Of a stretch of DNA of 64,000 nucleotides, positions 1-8,525 are shown piece after piece. The stretch spans positions 142,296 through 206,295 of the forward strand of contig NZ_LNZB01000006.1 in the NCBI RefSeq assembly GCF_001468085.1. The letters are read 5' to 3'. Below the pieces are notes generated by a model. The model did no database searches and was not told the DNA's origin. It worked only from the letters and a program-made list of their open reading frames with translations. Position numbers and translations under genes: made by a program. This DNA comes from Legionella waltersii. GTDB taxonomy: Bacteria; Pseudomonadota; Gammaproteobacteria; Legionellales; Legionellaceae. The stretch's first letter is position 1. Every line of letters begins with the position of its first letter.

Positions 1-763
1 AATCCTCTCTGGCTGTAATTGAACGTAATTTGAATCCCACAAAATTGCTTTATAATACGAACCTGCATTTGGGAAAATCCATCGATCTAAAAAGGGAAGA
101 ACTTTCTCAGGATCATTACTAAAGAAGTTCTGATAAATGTCGCTAATGAATGTTTTTTTCATTTCATAGTTGCTTTTGAAATAGAAATTACTCCTATCTT
201 GTCGATACTCAATAAAGGGTGGTTTATCCACATTTTTTTTAAACCCGGCTGAAATATTTAGTGCGGCAATAACTGCTCGAGCTGACTCGATTGTTAGTTT
301 TGTTCCGAGTAAATCAGAGCCATTGTATTCATCTAAGAATTTATTCAGCTCTTCAACGGCAGTATCTGTCATTGGGTCAAAGAAGCTGCTAATTGCAAAT
401 CCGGTTGCAAAATTAGTTTCAGGATCATAGGTACAGGATATATAAGTCATGTAGCTGTATTTATCAGGGGTAATGTGTGAAATTAAACGATCCTCAACTT
501 CTGCAAACACGCGGTCGCAATCCATGACACTTGTTTCTAAAGAGCCTGATATGCGAATTATTTGGGTTGGGTAATCTAAACTACGCGTAAATGTTTCTCC
601 CTCTTTTAGGTGTTTAGAGTCATTGGCATAGGATTTTACTTGGGTATTTTTATTCTCCGGGGCTTTAAAAAAGATCTGGCCTTTGTTGTCATCATTTTGA
701 ATTTGGCTAAAGGCACAGCAAGGAATTAATACAAGTGGAGCGATAAACTGATGAAATCTCATA
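1..763 (-). CDS. Secreted hypothetical protein (3' part outside window)
   Basis: The reading frame is open from an ATG at 763 to the window edge, giving at least 254 residues; the C-terminus lies outside. An AAGGAG-like ribosome site precedes the ATG. The N-terminus MRFHQFIAPLVLIPCCAFS is a short hydrophobic signal peptide with a plausible type I cleavage after AFS. The two cysteines do not make a convincing lipobox. The mature part is soluble, mixed alpha/beta in composition, with a two-cysteine stretch (VMDCDRV ... YISCTYD). I recognise no family. It is probably periplasmic or exported through type II secretion, but that is inference from the signal peptide only. Confidence 0.7.
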
Positions 764-939
764 GCAAACTCCTTTTATATTTTAAATTAAATCCTTTAAT
801 TTAAAGAACCACCCCATCATGGAGTAATAATGCTCGCAAATTGGTCAGACTATTTCCTAGTAAACAAGGGGTTCCATTTTTGAGTATACAATAAACCCCA
901 TGATTCGCTAGAGCATTTTAAAGAGAATTTTTGCAGTAC

Positions 940-2037
940 TTATAGACTTAAATGAGTACCTTGATGTGTATTTCCTGTGCCAATAGTTTGATTGTCTGGA
1001 GTAAAAATTCCATTTTTACCTAAAGAGTTGGCAATCAATTGCTCCTCTCTTCCTTTGATATAAGTTTTGCCAAGAGCGGTTGCGGTTCTTATAAAGACTA
1101 GAGGGGATGAGTTTATTAAAATTTCTTGAATGGTATCGCTATCCATAGATGGTTTATCCAATGTCATCGAAGATTTGCTATCTCTAGCTTGTAGTTCAAT
1201 CGCTTTAAATATTTTCTCAGCCAGCTCTCTGAAATAATAACCATTCTTTGCGCAGATTTTTAAGCAGCGTAACGCTTTTTCGATATTTTCATTATGAAAT
1301 TCATTTTCTGCTACTCTGTAAAATGAGTTATGGGCAACCTTAAACACTTGTTGTAACGTAGACATGTACCTGAATTGAACATCTTGTTTTGCTTCCGCCA
1401 AACAATGATCAACAATGAGTTGGTGGATTTGCAGTGCTTTAGGTGATTTAGGACAGGAGTTAACTAACACAGCTATGGCATTTAAATTTTCAATGAAATT
1501 GGATCTGATCATGTGATCAAAGCAGGAGTTTATGCAATCACTATCAAGAATAACAAAATGTCTCTGTTCTAAAGTGAATTGACTACTCTGTTCAGCGTTG
1601 TTTAAACCTCTTAAGTGTGAGTGAATTAAATTGATAACGACAGGAATTCCATTTTTATCAAGAGAGGACTCATTTAAAGAGGATAAGGAGATAGGGTAAT
1701 GACTAATTTCCCATTTACCCACTAAATCATCCCATGAAATGCTGTTAATGTATAAATACCCCCCTTCAATTGTGTATAAAATATATAATTTTGGGATTTC
1801 ATTAGCTGCTTCTTTCGCTTTACTGATGACCTGATAATTGGCTTCCAGGATACTTTTACCTTGAGCTACTAAATTTTTTAATTTGAATTTAGCTTCCAAG
1901 CCTGGGGATAGAAAACGTGCGAAGAACATGAGTATTTCAGGGGTATATTTAAAGGGAATATCTAGAGTTTCCAACCATGGCACAGAGAATGATTCTGTCT
2001 TGAGAGTGGTTCGCTGATCGTCTAATTTGCTATCCAT
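940..2037 (-). CDS. Hypothetical protein, possible effector
   Basis: A 365-residue soluble protein with no signal peptide or membrane segment and no domain that I recognise. It begins MDSKLDDQRTTLK. The central part (about residues 190-290) looks helical, with cysteines spread through it (CLKICAKNGYY and others), which resembles alpha-solenoid-type Legionella proteins. No clear Shine-Dalgarno is visible before the ATG. It stands alone between a secreted hypothetical and the divergently transcribed prfC. A lone, large, genus-restricted-looking gene like this is a common appearance for Dot/Icm substrates, but the C-terminus (TGNTHQGTHLSL) lacks a glutamate-rich E-block, so that idea is weak. 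Confidence 0.65.
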   Translation of the reverse strand: MDSKLDDQRTTLKTESFSVPWLETLDIPFKYTPEILMFFARFLSPGLEAKFKLKNLVAQGKSILEANYQVISKAKEAANEIPKLYILYTIEGGYLYINSISWDDLVGKWEISHYPISLSSLNESSLDKNGIPVVINLIHSHLRGLNNAEQSSQFTLEQRHFVILDSDCINSCFDHMIRSNFIENLNAIAVLVNSCPKSPKALQIHQLIVDHCLAEAKQDVQFRYMSTLQQVFKVAHNSFYRVAENEFHNENIEKALRCLKICAKNGYYFRELAEKIFKAIELQARDSKSSMTLDKPSMDSDTIQEILINSSPLVFIRTATALGKTYIKGREEQLIANSLGKNGIFTPDNQTIGTGNTHQGTHLSL

Positions 2038-2273
2038 AATGTGTTATAACTCGATAATAAAAGTAAAAGAGGTGGATTTTTTTAGAGAACATTATGAGGT
2101 TATTTTGGACACAATGCAATAAAAGACATAAATAAGAACAGATAGGGCATAATATGAGCCTCTTCTTGTTGATAAGTACTCGGGTTTAATGCATTATTCA
2201 TATTAAAATTGTTTGATCTGCGCTTTTCGCTTACAATTCAAAATTAAATCGATACTGGTAATCTGAGAAACTC

Positions 2274-3854
2274 ATGTCTGATTTCTACCAAGACTTCAAT
2301 AAGAGAAGAACCTTTGCAATTATTTCGCATCCTGATGCAGGTAAAACGACCGTCACTGAAAAGTTACTTCTATTTGGGGGAGCTATTCAGTTGGCTGGCA
2401 CTGTAAAAGGTCGTAAAGCAGATAGGCATGCCACTTCAGATTGGATGGAAATGGAAAAGGAAAGAGGAATCTCCATCACAACTTCGGTCATGCAATTTAT
2501 CCATAATCGCCATGTCATGAATTTGTTGGATACGCCTGGACATGAAGATTTTTCTGAAGATACCTATCGTACACTAACCGCGGTAGACTCCGCCTTAATG
2601 GTCATCGATGTGGCCAAAGGTGTGGAGGACAGAACAGTAAAACTCATGGAAGTGTGTCGACTTCGTGATACCCCTATTATGACCTTTATTAACAAATTGG
2701 ATAGGGAAGGGCGGGAGCCTATTGATCTATTGGACGAAGTGGAATCTGTTTTAGGTATACAGTGTGCACCCATCACTTGGCCAGTAGGCATGGGTAAACG
2801 ATTTAAGGGAATCTACCATCGTTATCAGGACATCGTGTATTTGTACCAACAAGGTTTGAATGCTAAAAAGCAAGAGGCGACCCAAATAAAGGGTATAGAT
2901 AATCCTGAATTGGATGAATTGCTTGGAGATAGCGCACAGGAATTAAGAGAAGAAATTGAGCTGGTTAAAGGGGCCTCCCATGAGTTTAACCTACGAGACT
3001 ATTTAGCAGGGAAAATGACTCCAGTCTATTTTGGTTCAGCCATCAATAACTTTGGCATCAAAGAGCTTTTGGATGACTTTGTTGAATATGCCCCAGGTCC
3101 TCAGGCAAGAAAAACAATAGAGCGCATTGTCCAACCCAATGAAGATGCCTTTACAGGCTTTGTATTTAAAATTCAAGCGAACATGGATCCTAAGCACCGC
3201 GATAGAATCGCCTTTGTCCGAGTATGTTCTGGCTCATACAAAAAGGGAATGAAGTTGAATCACTTACGCATAGGCAAGGAAATTCAAATTGCAAATGCCC
3301 TCACTTTTATGGCGGGTGACCGTTCTCATACTGAATTGGCTTTAGCTGGAGACATTATTGGTTTGCACAATCACGGTACAATTCGAATTGGTGATACATT
3401 TACTCAAGGAGAGCTATTAAAGTTTACAGGAATTCCAAACTTTGCACCTGAATTGTTTCGCTTGGTGCGCTTAAAAGATCCACTCAAGAGTAAAGCCTTA
3501 TTAAAAGGATTGATTGAGTTATCTGAAGAGGGTGCAACGCAGGTATTTAGGCCATTGAACAGCAATCAATTGATATTAGGGGCTGTAGGTGTTTTGCAAT
3601 TTGATGTGGTAGCGCATCGATTGAAGCATGAATACAAGGTTGATTGTATCTACGAATCAGTCAATGTAACTAGTGCACGCTGGGTCTATTCTGATGATGA
3701 CAAGGCCATGAGTGAGTTTAAAATAAAAGCGCACGATAATTTAGCATTGGATGGTGGCGATATGCTCATGTATTTAGCCCCAACTAGAGTTAATTTGACA
3801 ATGGCCGAAGAACGATATCCAAAGATCAAGTTTTGTGCTACCAGAGAACACTAG
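2274..3854 (+). CDS. prfC: Peptide chain release factor 3
   Basis: Translational GTPase RF3 (526 residues), which uses GTP to recycle RF1/RF2 from the ribosome after peptide release. The G1 loop is HPDAGKTT (about 19-26), G2 and switch I lie around [10 protein letters not shown]3 is DTPGHEDF, and G4 is NKLD. Domain II and the RF3-specific C-terminal domain follow, ending near the expected length for the family. RF3 is told from EF-G by its short length and the HPDAGKTT loop. The ATG at 2274 leads directly into the conserved [21 protein letters not shown] start. It is monocistronic; an imperfect inverted repeat lies about 65 bp downstream. Confidence 0.97.
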   Translation: MSDFYQDFNKRRTFAIISHPDAGKTTVTEKLLLFGGAIQLAGTVKGRKADRHATSDWMEMEKERGISITTSVMQFIHNRHVMNLLDTPGHEDFSEDTYRTLTAVDSALMVIDVAKGVEDRTVKLMEVCRLRDTPIMTFINKLDREGREPIDLLDEVESVLGIQCAPITWPVGMGKRFKGIYHRYQDIVYLYQQGLNAKKQEATQIKGIDNPELDELLGDSAQELREEIELVKGASHEFNLRDYLAGKMTPVYFGSAINNFGIKELLDDFVEYAPGPQARKTIERIVQPNEDAFTGFVFKIQANMDPKHRDRIAFVRVCSGSYKKGMKLNHLRIGKEIQIANALTFMAGDRSHTELALAGDIIGLHNHGTIRIGDTFTQGELLKFTGIPNFAPELFRLVRLKDPLKSKALLKGLIELSEEGATQVFRPLNSNQLILGAVGVLQFDVVAHRLKHEYKVDCIYESVNVTSARWVYSDDDKAMSEFKIKAHDNLALDGGDMLMYLAPTRVNLTMAEERYPKIKFCATREH

Positions 3855-3918
3855 CACAAAGTGGGTTAGCTAAACAAAGTACAGCCCACGTAAAGACTGG
3901 TATTCTTGCTTTGTTTAA

Positions 3919-4001
3919 ACGCTTCCTTACGGTCGCAGCTCGGTTTATTCAGTATAATCTGTGCTATCACAGTTCTAATCCGAGCCACCGTAAGGAAGCG
4001 T
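3919..4001. repeat. Inverted-repeat element, CGCTTCCTTACGG family
   Basis: The left arm at 3919-3943 (ACGCTTCCTTACGGT, then GCTCGG) and the right arm at 3980-4001 (CCGAGCC, then ACCGTAAGGAAGCGT) are inverted copies, with about 36 bp of unrelated sequence between them. The outer 15 bp pair perfectly. The arms are closely related to those at 20904-21023, so this is a dispersed repeat and not just a prfC terminator, although it sits between convergent genes and could also act as one. The arm ends also resemble the unit of the 78-bp tandem array, which contains a CCGCTTGCTG ... GGCTCGG segment. Confidence 0.7.
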
Positions 4002-4031
4002 AAATCTTTATGCCTGGTTATATCTCAAGTT

Positions 4032-4415
4032 CTACGCCACACAAATCGCCTTTAAAGTATGTGCCCCAATGTTAGTGATTTGAACTTTTGCACCAGCCTC
4101 AGCACTAATCTTTAAAATGTCCCCATTATGAACAGTAACCTTTAAAGTTTCTCCTTTTGATAGGGGTATTCCATTGACTTTGCCACGTTTTAGAAGAGCC
4201 TCAGTAAACATTTCATTCGATGAGTCTTCGCTGTAGATTTTACATTCAGCACTCACTTCCCAATACAAGTAATTCACGAACACCTGAGGTTGATTAGGTT
4301 GAAATTCATACTCTAAAGTAACTCCTGGTACAAGGTTATGGGTAGGTAGAGAATACGTACTCGTGGAAATAGATGCCGCTGCAAATAATAAGGTAAAGCC
4401 GATTTTTCGTAACAT
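4032..4415 (-). CDS. Secreted hypothetical protein
   Basis: A 127-residue protein with a clean signal peptide (MLRKIGFTLLFAAASISTSTYS) and an all-beta-looking mature domain with two cysteines (SAECKIYS and the C-terminal KAICVA) that could form a disulfide. A good GGAGG site precedes the ATG at 4415. The phrase GVTLEYEFQPNQPQVFVNYLYWEVSAEC and a later KVTVHNGD suggest a small immunoglobulin-like or jelly-roll periplasmic protein. I cannot assign a family. It lies downstream of the pnt operon on the same strand but is separated by its own spacing, with its end facing prfC. Confidence 0.75.
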   Translation of the reverse strand: MLRKIGFTLLFAAASISTSTYSLPTHNLVPGVTLEYEFQPNQPQVFVNYLYWEVSAECKIYSEDSSNEMFTEALLKRGKVNGIPLSKGETLKVTVHNGDILKISAEAGAKVQITNIGAHTLKAICVA

Positions 4416-4545
4416 AGATGCCTCCAGCGTGAAAAATTAACGGGCTAAGATACATTTATTTTGCTTGCTTGGCAAATTCTGAGGCATTTGCGCTTGGTTG
4501 GACGGGCACCCACCCCTGGTCTTATTTTTTTTCTATTTCATAGGG

Positions 4546-5943
4546 TCATAGCTCTCCTAGTGCCTTTGCAATGGATTCAGTCATTGATTTCGCGTCTCCG
4601 AAAAGCATATAGGTGTTATCGTGGTAGAACAGATCGTTTTCAACCCCAGCATATCCTGGTGATAGGCTGCGTTTAACAAATAATACATTTCGAGCCTTTT
4701 CAACTTCAAGAACAGGCATACCATAGATTGGTGACTTAGGATCTGTTTTGGCTGCAGGGTTGGTGATGTCATTCGCACCTATAACAAAGGCTACATCGGA
4801 GGTAGCAAAATCTCTATTTATTTCACTTTGTTCAAAAACTCGGTCATAGGGAATGTTTGCCTCTGCTAGTAGGACATTCATGTGTCCTGGCATGCGCCCA
4901 GCAACCGGATGTATTGCAAATCGGACTTTTATAGATTTTGATTCAAGAGCATCAACTAACTCTTTAACGGCATGCTGCGCATGAGCTACAGCCATTCCAT
5001 AACCAGGAACAATGATCACGTCTTTTGCATTGCTCAATAGAAAGGCAGCGTCCTCACCATTGGCTTGTCTTACTTGACGTGTTTCATGTGAGAGCTGTCC
5101 TTGAGTGCTGGTGCTTGAACTGCTAATTCCACCAAAAATGACATTAAATATGGATCTGTTCATACCAACGCACATGATGTAACTAAGAATAGCTCCGCTT
5201 GCGCCAACTAAGGCACCTGTAATCACTAGTAGATGATTGCTTAGGGTAAATCCAATGCCTGCTGCAGCCCAACCAGAATACGAATTAAGCATGGAGATAA
5301 CAACAGGCATATCAGCACCACCAATTGGGATAATGAGCATCACTCCCAGTAGAAAAGACAATGCAGCTAAAGCAGCAAACACGGCAGCATGTTGAGTACT
5401 CACAAATAAACCAAACAACACGAGCAAGGATAGCGCTATGAGTAAATTAACAAAATTTTGCCCTGCAAAGCGAATGGGTATTCCAGACATGATCCCTTGT
5501 AATTTCAAGAAAGCAATAACAGACCCTGAAAAAGTAATTGCTCCGATAATTAGACCTAAGCTCATTTCTACAAGACTAGAAGTCTCTATATTTCCGGGTT
5601 CACCAATCATAAAAGAGTGGGGCGATAAAAAGGCGCAATAGGCTACTAACACGGCTGCCATCCCCACTAATGAGTGGAAGGCTGCAACTAACTGTGGTAT
5701 TGCAGTCATGTTTATTTTTAAAGCAATCACAGTGCCTATAACACCTCCCGCCGCTATAAGGCTTATTAAAATAAGATGATGATAAGTGCTTGGCATTAAA
5801 AGTGTTGAGCCAACAGCTAGAGCCATTCCTATGATTCCAAGAAGGTTCCCTCTTCTTGAAGTCGCTGGGCTAGCCAGACCTTTTAGCGCTAATATAAAGC
5901 AAATGGCGGCGAGTAGATAAAACAAGGGTACAGTTGAATTCAT
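4546..5943 (-). CDS. pntB: NAD(P) transhydrogenase subunit beta
   Basis: Beta subunit of the inner-membrane proton-translocating transhydrogenase, which makes NADPH from NADH using the proton gradient. The 465-residue protein has about nine hydrophobic segments up to about residue 270, followed by the soluble NADP(H)-binding domain III (about 285-465). Domain III carries VIIVPGYGMAVAHAQH, the Rossmann variant GYGMAVAQ motif, the HPVAGRMPGHMNVLLAEA segment and a GANDITNPAA loop, all diagnostic. It is the third gene of pntA1-pntA2-pntB, 23 bp after pntA2. An AGGACC site precedes the ATG. It is complete and normal in length. Confidence 0.97.
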   Translation of the reverse strand: MNSTVPLFYLLAAICFILALKGLASPATSRRGNLLGIIGMALAVGSTLLMPSTYHHLILISLIAAGGVIGTVIALKINMTAIPQLVAAFHSLVGMAAVLVAYCAFLSPHSFMIGEPGNIETSSLVEMSLGLIIGAITFSGSVIAFLKLQGIMSGIPIRFAGQNFVNLLIALSLLVLFGLFVSTQHAAVFAALAALSFLLGVMLIIPIGGADMPVVISMLNSYSGWAAAGIGFTLSNHLLVITGALVGASGAILSYIMCVGMNRSIFNVIFGGISSSSTSTQGQLSHETRQVRQANGEDAAFLLSNAKDVIIVPGYGMAVAHAQHAVKELVDALESKSIKVRFAIHPVAGRMPGHMNVLLAEANIPYDRVFEQSEINRDFATSDVAFVIGANDITNPAAKTDPKSPIYGMPVLEVEKARNVLFVKRSLSPGYAGVENDLFYHDNTYMLFGDAKSMTESIAKALGEL

Positions 5944-5966
5944 TACCGGGTCCTTTCTTTAATTCA

Positions 5967-6263
5967 TTATTTTTTATACATACGCAACATACGTTGGGTC
6001 ACGACAAATCCACCAAAAATGTTGATTGAAGTGATAAATATTGCTATTCCACCCAACCAAGTTATGTGGCCTATAAGTTGATTTCCTGCGGCTATTAATG
6101 CGCCAAGAATGATAATACTCGAGATGGCATTAGTCACTGACATGAGAGGGGTATGCAGAGCAGGTGTGACCTTCCAAACTACGTAATATCCAACAAAGCA
6201 GGCCAGTACAAAAATGGTTAAGATGGTGATATATGGATTACTCAGGGTGGTTGCTTCAGGCAT
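5967..6263 (-). CDS. pntAB: NAD(P) transhydrogenase subunit alpha, membrane part
   Basis: This 98-residue protein carries the three or four transmembrane helices of the alpha subunit (domain II), which in enteric bacteria are fused to the NAD-binding part but here form a separate polypeptide, as in Rhodospirillum-type enzymes. The chosen start is the ATG at 6263 (MPEATTLSNPY), because AGGAG lies 7 bases upstream; a longer frame begins at 6287 without such a site. The chosen start overlaps the end of pntA1 by 8 bases, a sign of translational coupling. The segments ITILTIFVLACFVGYYV and ITWLGGIAIFITSINIFGG are typical of the family. Confidence 0.93.
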   Translation of the reverse strand: MPEATTLSNPYITILTIFVLACFVGYYVVWKVTPALHTPLMSVTNAISSIIILGALIAAGNQLIGHITWLGGIAIFITSINIFGGFVVTQRMLRMYKK

Positions 6264-7389
6264 TTTGCTTCTCCTTGGTCTTGTCAAAAGGCATGTAGGA
6301 GCCTTTATTGCAAATCATTGCTTGCTGGATTATTTCATCATCTGGATTAAAAGCAATTTCAGGAGCTGACTTTGCTAATAAACTGATGAGATGAATTAGG
6401 TTATTTGCATACAGTTCACTAGAAGTAGTCGGAATTTGTCCGGCCATATTACTTGTTCCTATGATCGTGACTTCTCCGTGTTTGATGCTTTGATCTTTAA
6501 CACTTAGTTCGCAATTACCTCCTCGAGATGTTGCTAGATCAACAATGATAGAGCCCGGCTTCATTTCTTCTACTGTTGCTTTATACAATAAGGTAGGGGC
6601 TGGTCTTCCTGGAATGAGAGCCGTAGAAATGACAATGTCTGACATTCTTGCGTATTTGTCTATCAGAGCAGATTGAAGTTTTTTATATTCTTCACTGGTT
6701 TCTGATGCATAACCCCCAGCAGTTTCACTGTCTTGCTCCTGAGCCACTTCAATAAATTCAGCACCTAAGCTTTCCACTTGCTCCTTAGCTGCACGCCTAA
6801 CGTCAAAGGCATACACAACAGCACCTAAGCGTTTGGCAGTAGCAATCGCTTGTAAACCAGCGACTCCAGCTCCCAAAATAAGTACTTTCGCCGGTTGAAT
6901 CATACCTGCTGCTGTCATCATCATTGGAATGGCTCTATGGTATTGGGACGCTGCTTCGATAACGGCTCTGTACCCTGCGAGGTTGGCTTGCGAAGATAAG
7001 CTATCCATACTTTGGGCTCTGCTTATTCTTGGAATCAGGTTCATGGAAAATAGAGAAATTTGATGTTCTATACTCCACTTAACAAGCTCGTTTTCTGGCT
7101 GATTATCAATGTGTGCTATCACAACAGCCTCTTTTGCTAAACCATCAAGGTGTTTAGGTTTTGGCTCATTAACAGCCAACAAGATTTGGGTTTGTTTAAG
7201 CAGATCCTGACGTTTATCAAAAACAGTAGCACCTACTTTTTCATAAGCATCATCATGAAAATCCGATTTTAGCCCGGCATTTTTTTCGATACCTACTTGA
7301 AATCCTAATTTTATGTATTGTTTTGCAGTATTTGGAGTAATAGATACGCGTGTTTCTGAACCATCTTCGAGTATAGTTCCAATCATCAT
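6256..7389 (-). CDS. pntAA: NAD(P) transhydrogenase subunit alpha, NAD-binding part
   Basis: A 377-residue soluble domain I of transhydrogenase, homologous to alanine dehydrogenase. The N-terminal half begins IGTILEDGSETRVSITP, and the NAD Rossmann motif VLILGAGVAGLQAIATAKRLGA sits near residue 170. The RQD loop region and the TALIPGRPAPTLL segment are present. AGGA lies 8 bases before the ATG at 7389; the second methionine codon is also possible. It heads the pnt operon. Membrane parts are encoded by the next two genes. The 6S RNA gene lies just upstream and on the same strand, so the operon promoter must lie in roughly 7390-7477. Confidence 0.96.
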   Translation of the reverse strand: MMIGTILEDGSETRVSITPNTAKQYIKLGFQVGIEKNAGLKSDFHDDAYEKVGATVFDKRQDLLKQTQILLAVNEPKPKHLDGLAKEAVVIAHIDNQPENELVKWSIEHQISLFSMNLIPRISRAQSMDSLSSQANLAGYRAVIEAASQYHRAIPMMMTAAGMIQPAKVLILGAGVAGLQAIATAKRLGAVVYAFDVRRAAKEQVESLGAEFIEVAQEQDSETAGGYASETSEEYKKLQSALIDKYARMSDIVISTALIPGRPAPTLLYKATVEEMKPGSIIVDLATSRGGNCELSVKDQSIKHGEVTIIGTSNMAGQIPTTSSELYANNLIHLISLLAKSAPEIAFNPDDEIIQQAMICNKGSYMPFDKTKEKQNA

Positions 7390-7477
7390 TGTGAAAATCC
7401 TTTTATTGCTTAGGTGAGAATTATCCCAGTTTATTCAGCATAGTTTTCACTTACATGGCGTGTCAAGATAGGACCAT

Positions 7478-7507
7478 AAAAAATGGTGCTAAAGAGCACC
7501 ATTTTTT
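7478..7507 (-). terminator. Rho-independent terminator after the 6S RNA gene
   Basis: A perfect 13-bp palindrome (AAAAAATGGTGCT, loop AAAG, then the complement) with A and T runs on both sides, so it can terminate in both directions. It lies on the 3' side of the 6S RNA on the minus strand, before the pnt operon, and would end the 6S precursor or read-through from the CAP gene. Confidence 0.85.
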
Positions 7508-7521
7508 AATTCAAAGGATTA

Positions 7522-7667
7522 GACAGTAAAATTGTATACAGTCCTATGTAACTAGGTGGATTCCTCCGGAGTGCTTTTGGCTTCTTAGTAGGCTCTAAGC
7601 TTGCTCACCACACTCTCAATCTGGCTTCCATGATTTTACTGTTGGCTGAACAATATTTACCGTCTAT
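7522..7667 (-). ncRNA. ssrS: 6S RNA
   Basis: Read on the minus strand, the RNA has a closing stem between GACGGTAAATATTGT (about 7664-7650) and ACAATTTTACTGTC (7535-7522), pairing over 14 positions with one bulge. It has a large internal loop, and an apical arm starting GGTGAGCAAGCTTAGAGCC ... AAGAAGCC, which matches the conserved GGTGAGCATGCTC ... GAGAAGCC signature of gammaproteobacterial 6S RNA. A TAATAT -10 box lies at 7674-7679, placing the start near 7667 and the RNA near 146 nt. 6S RNA mimics an open promoter and holds sigma-70 RNA polymerase in stationary phase. Identification is from signature and fold; the exact ends are estimates. Confidence 0.85.
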
Positions 7668-7751
7668 GTCACAATATTAGTCTAATAGTACAAGTAATTC
7701 CAATCTACTTTGCAGATATTTTGCAAAATTATAGTTAAGAAATCATCTCGC

Positions 7752-8309
7752 TTAGCCACGTCTTGTCCATGGGGCACCACGTAGTAGGGAGCTAAAGGGT
7801 TTTCTGGAGGCGTAAATAGTATTGCCATGGGTGTTAAGGAATATTTGAGTAAAATAAATTTTACCTCGCTTATCTCGGGCTATACCAATCCCTGTCAGAT
7901 CATAATTTCCATCTATATTTCTCTTGTGTCCGGGGCTTAATAGCCAATTTTTTACTACGTCTCTAGCATTTTTATAATTGTAGGCAACATTTTCTGCGCC
8001 GGCTCCTGAGTCTTTTATTTGCGAGTGCAAGCGATTGATTCTAGCTTCAAAATAGCTATGGCCAAAGGGGATTTTATGGCTTGCCATGTCCATGGAGTGT
8101 TTCTTAGCCTCATTGACCATTTTGTTGTTCATTGCTAGAGGTCTTAAACCATGTTGTTGCCGGTATTGATTGATATAAATGAGTATTTCATTCTGAATCG
8201 CTGAATCACTAGTCGTTTTTGAAGTAGGGGGGGTTGCATGAAGTGCTTGAATAATTCCACAAAGCAGAATAGGCAACATGAGTATTACAAGAGTTATTTT
8301 TCTGTTCAT
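7752..8309 (-). CDS. Secreted CAP (SCP-like) domain protein
   Basis: A 185-residue exported protein of the CAP/SCP/PR-1 superfamily. I chose the ATG at 8309 because AAGGAAACC precedes it and a signal peptide (MNRKITLVILMLPILLCGIIQALHA) follows at once. The frame stays open to 8390 but that extension runs into a repeat element. The mature part has the bacterial CAP hallmarks: IYINQYRQQHGLRPLAMN, AKKHSMDMASHKIPFGHSYFEARI with the metal-site histidine, the GAGAENVAYN signature and the second histidine in LLSPGHKRNIDGNY. Function in bacteria is not settled; lipid or wall binding is proposed. A 120-bp hairpin element lies only 28 bp upstream of the start. Confidence 0.9.
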   Translation of the reverse strand: MNRKITLVILMLPILLCGIIQALHATPPTSKTTSDSAIQNEILIYINQYRQQHGLRPLAMNNKMVNEAKKHSMDMASHKIPFGHSYFEARINRLHSQIKDSGAGAENVAYNYKNARDVVKNWLLSPGHKRNIDGNYDLTGIGIARDKRGKIYFTQIFLNTHGNTIYASRKPFSSLLRGAPWTRRG

Positions 8310-8336
8310 TAGGTTTCCTTCATTGCTATTAGAACA

Positions 8337-8456
8337 GGACTTACGCAAAACCCTGATCTCTTCGCCAAAAAATGGTTTGAATTCGGTCATTTAGTTTATC
8401 TAAACTCCCTCATTCAAACCATTGTTTGCCTCGACCTCAGGTTTTTTCGTAAGTCC
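8337..8456. repeat. 120-bp hairpin element, copy A
   Basis: The ends are inverted: GGACTTACGCAAAACCC on the left and TTTTTTCGTAAGTCC on the right. Inside is a second inverted pair, AATGGTTTGAAT (8371-8382) and ATTCAAACCATT (8412-8423), flanking a core with TCGGTCATTTAG and ATCTAAACTCCC, itself a small TTTAG/CTAAA hairpin. A second full copy of exactly the same length is at 31664-31783. Its inner arms have a different sequence that is also self-complementary. The ends resemble a non-autonomous insertion element. No gene is inside. Confidence 0.85.
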
Positions 8457-8525
8457 CGTAGAAAAAAAATGAGCTGAATGGTTACCAAAAATCACCAGTT
8501 TGTCCAGCATTTGGATTAAATTAGA

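Noticed and set aside
8310..8390. 27-residue N-terminal extension of the CAP protein
   Set aside because: The extension runs through the hairpin element, while a good ribosome site and signal peptide begin at 8309.
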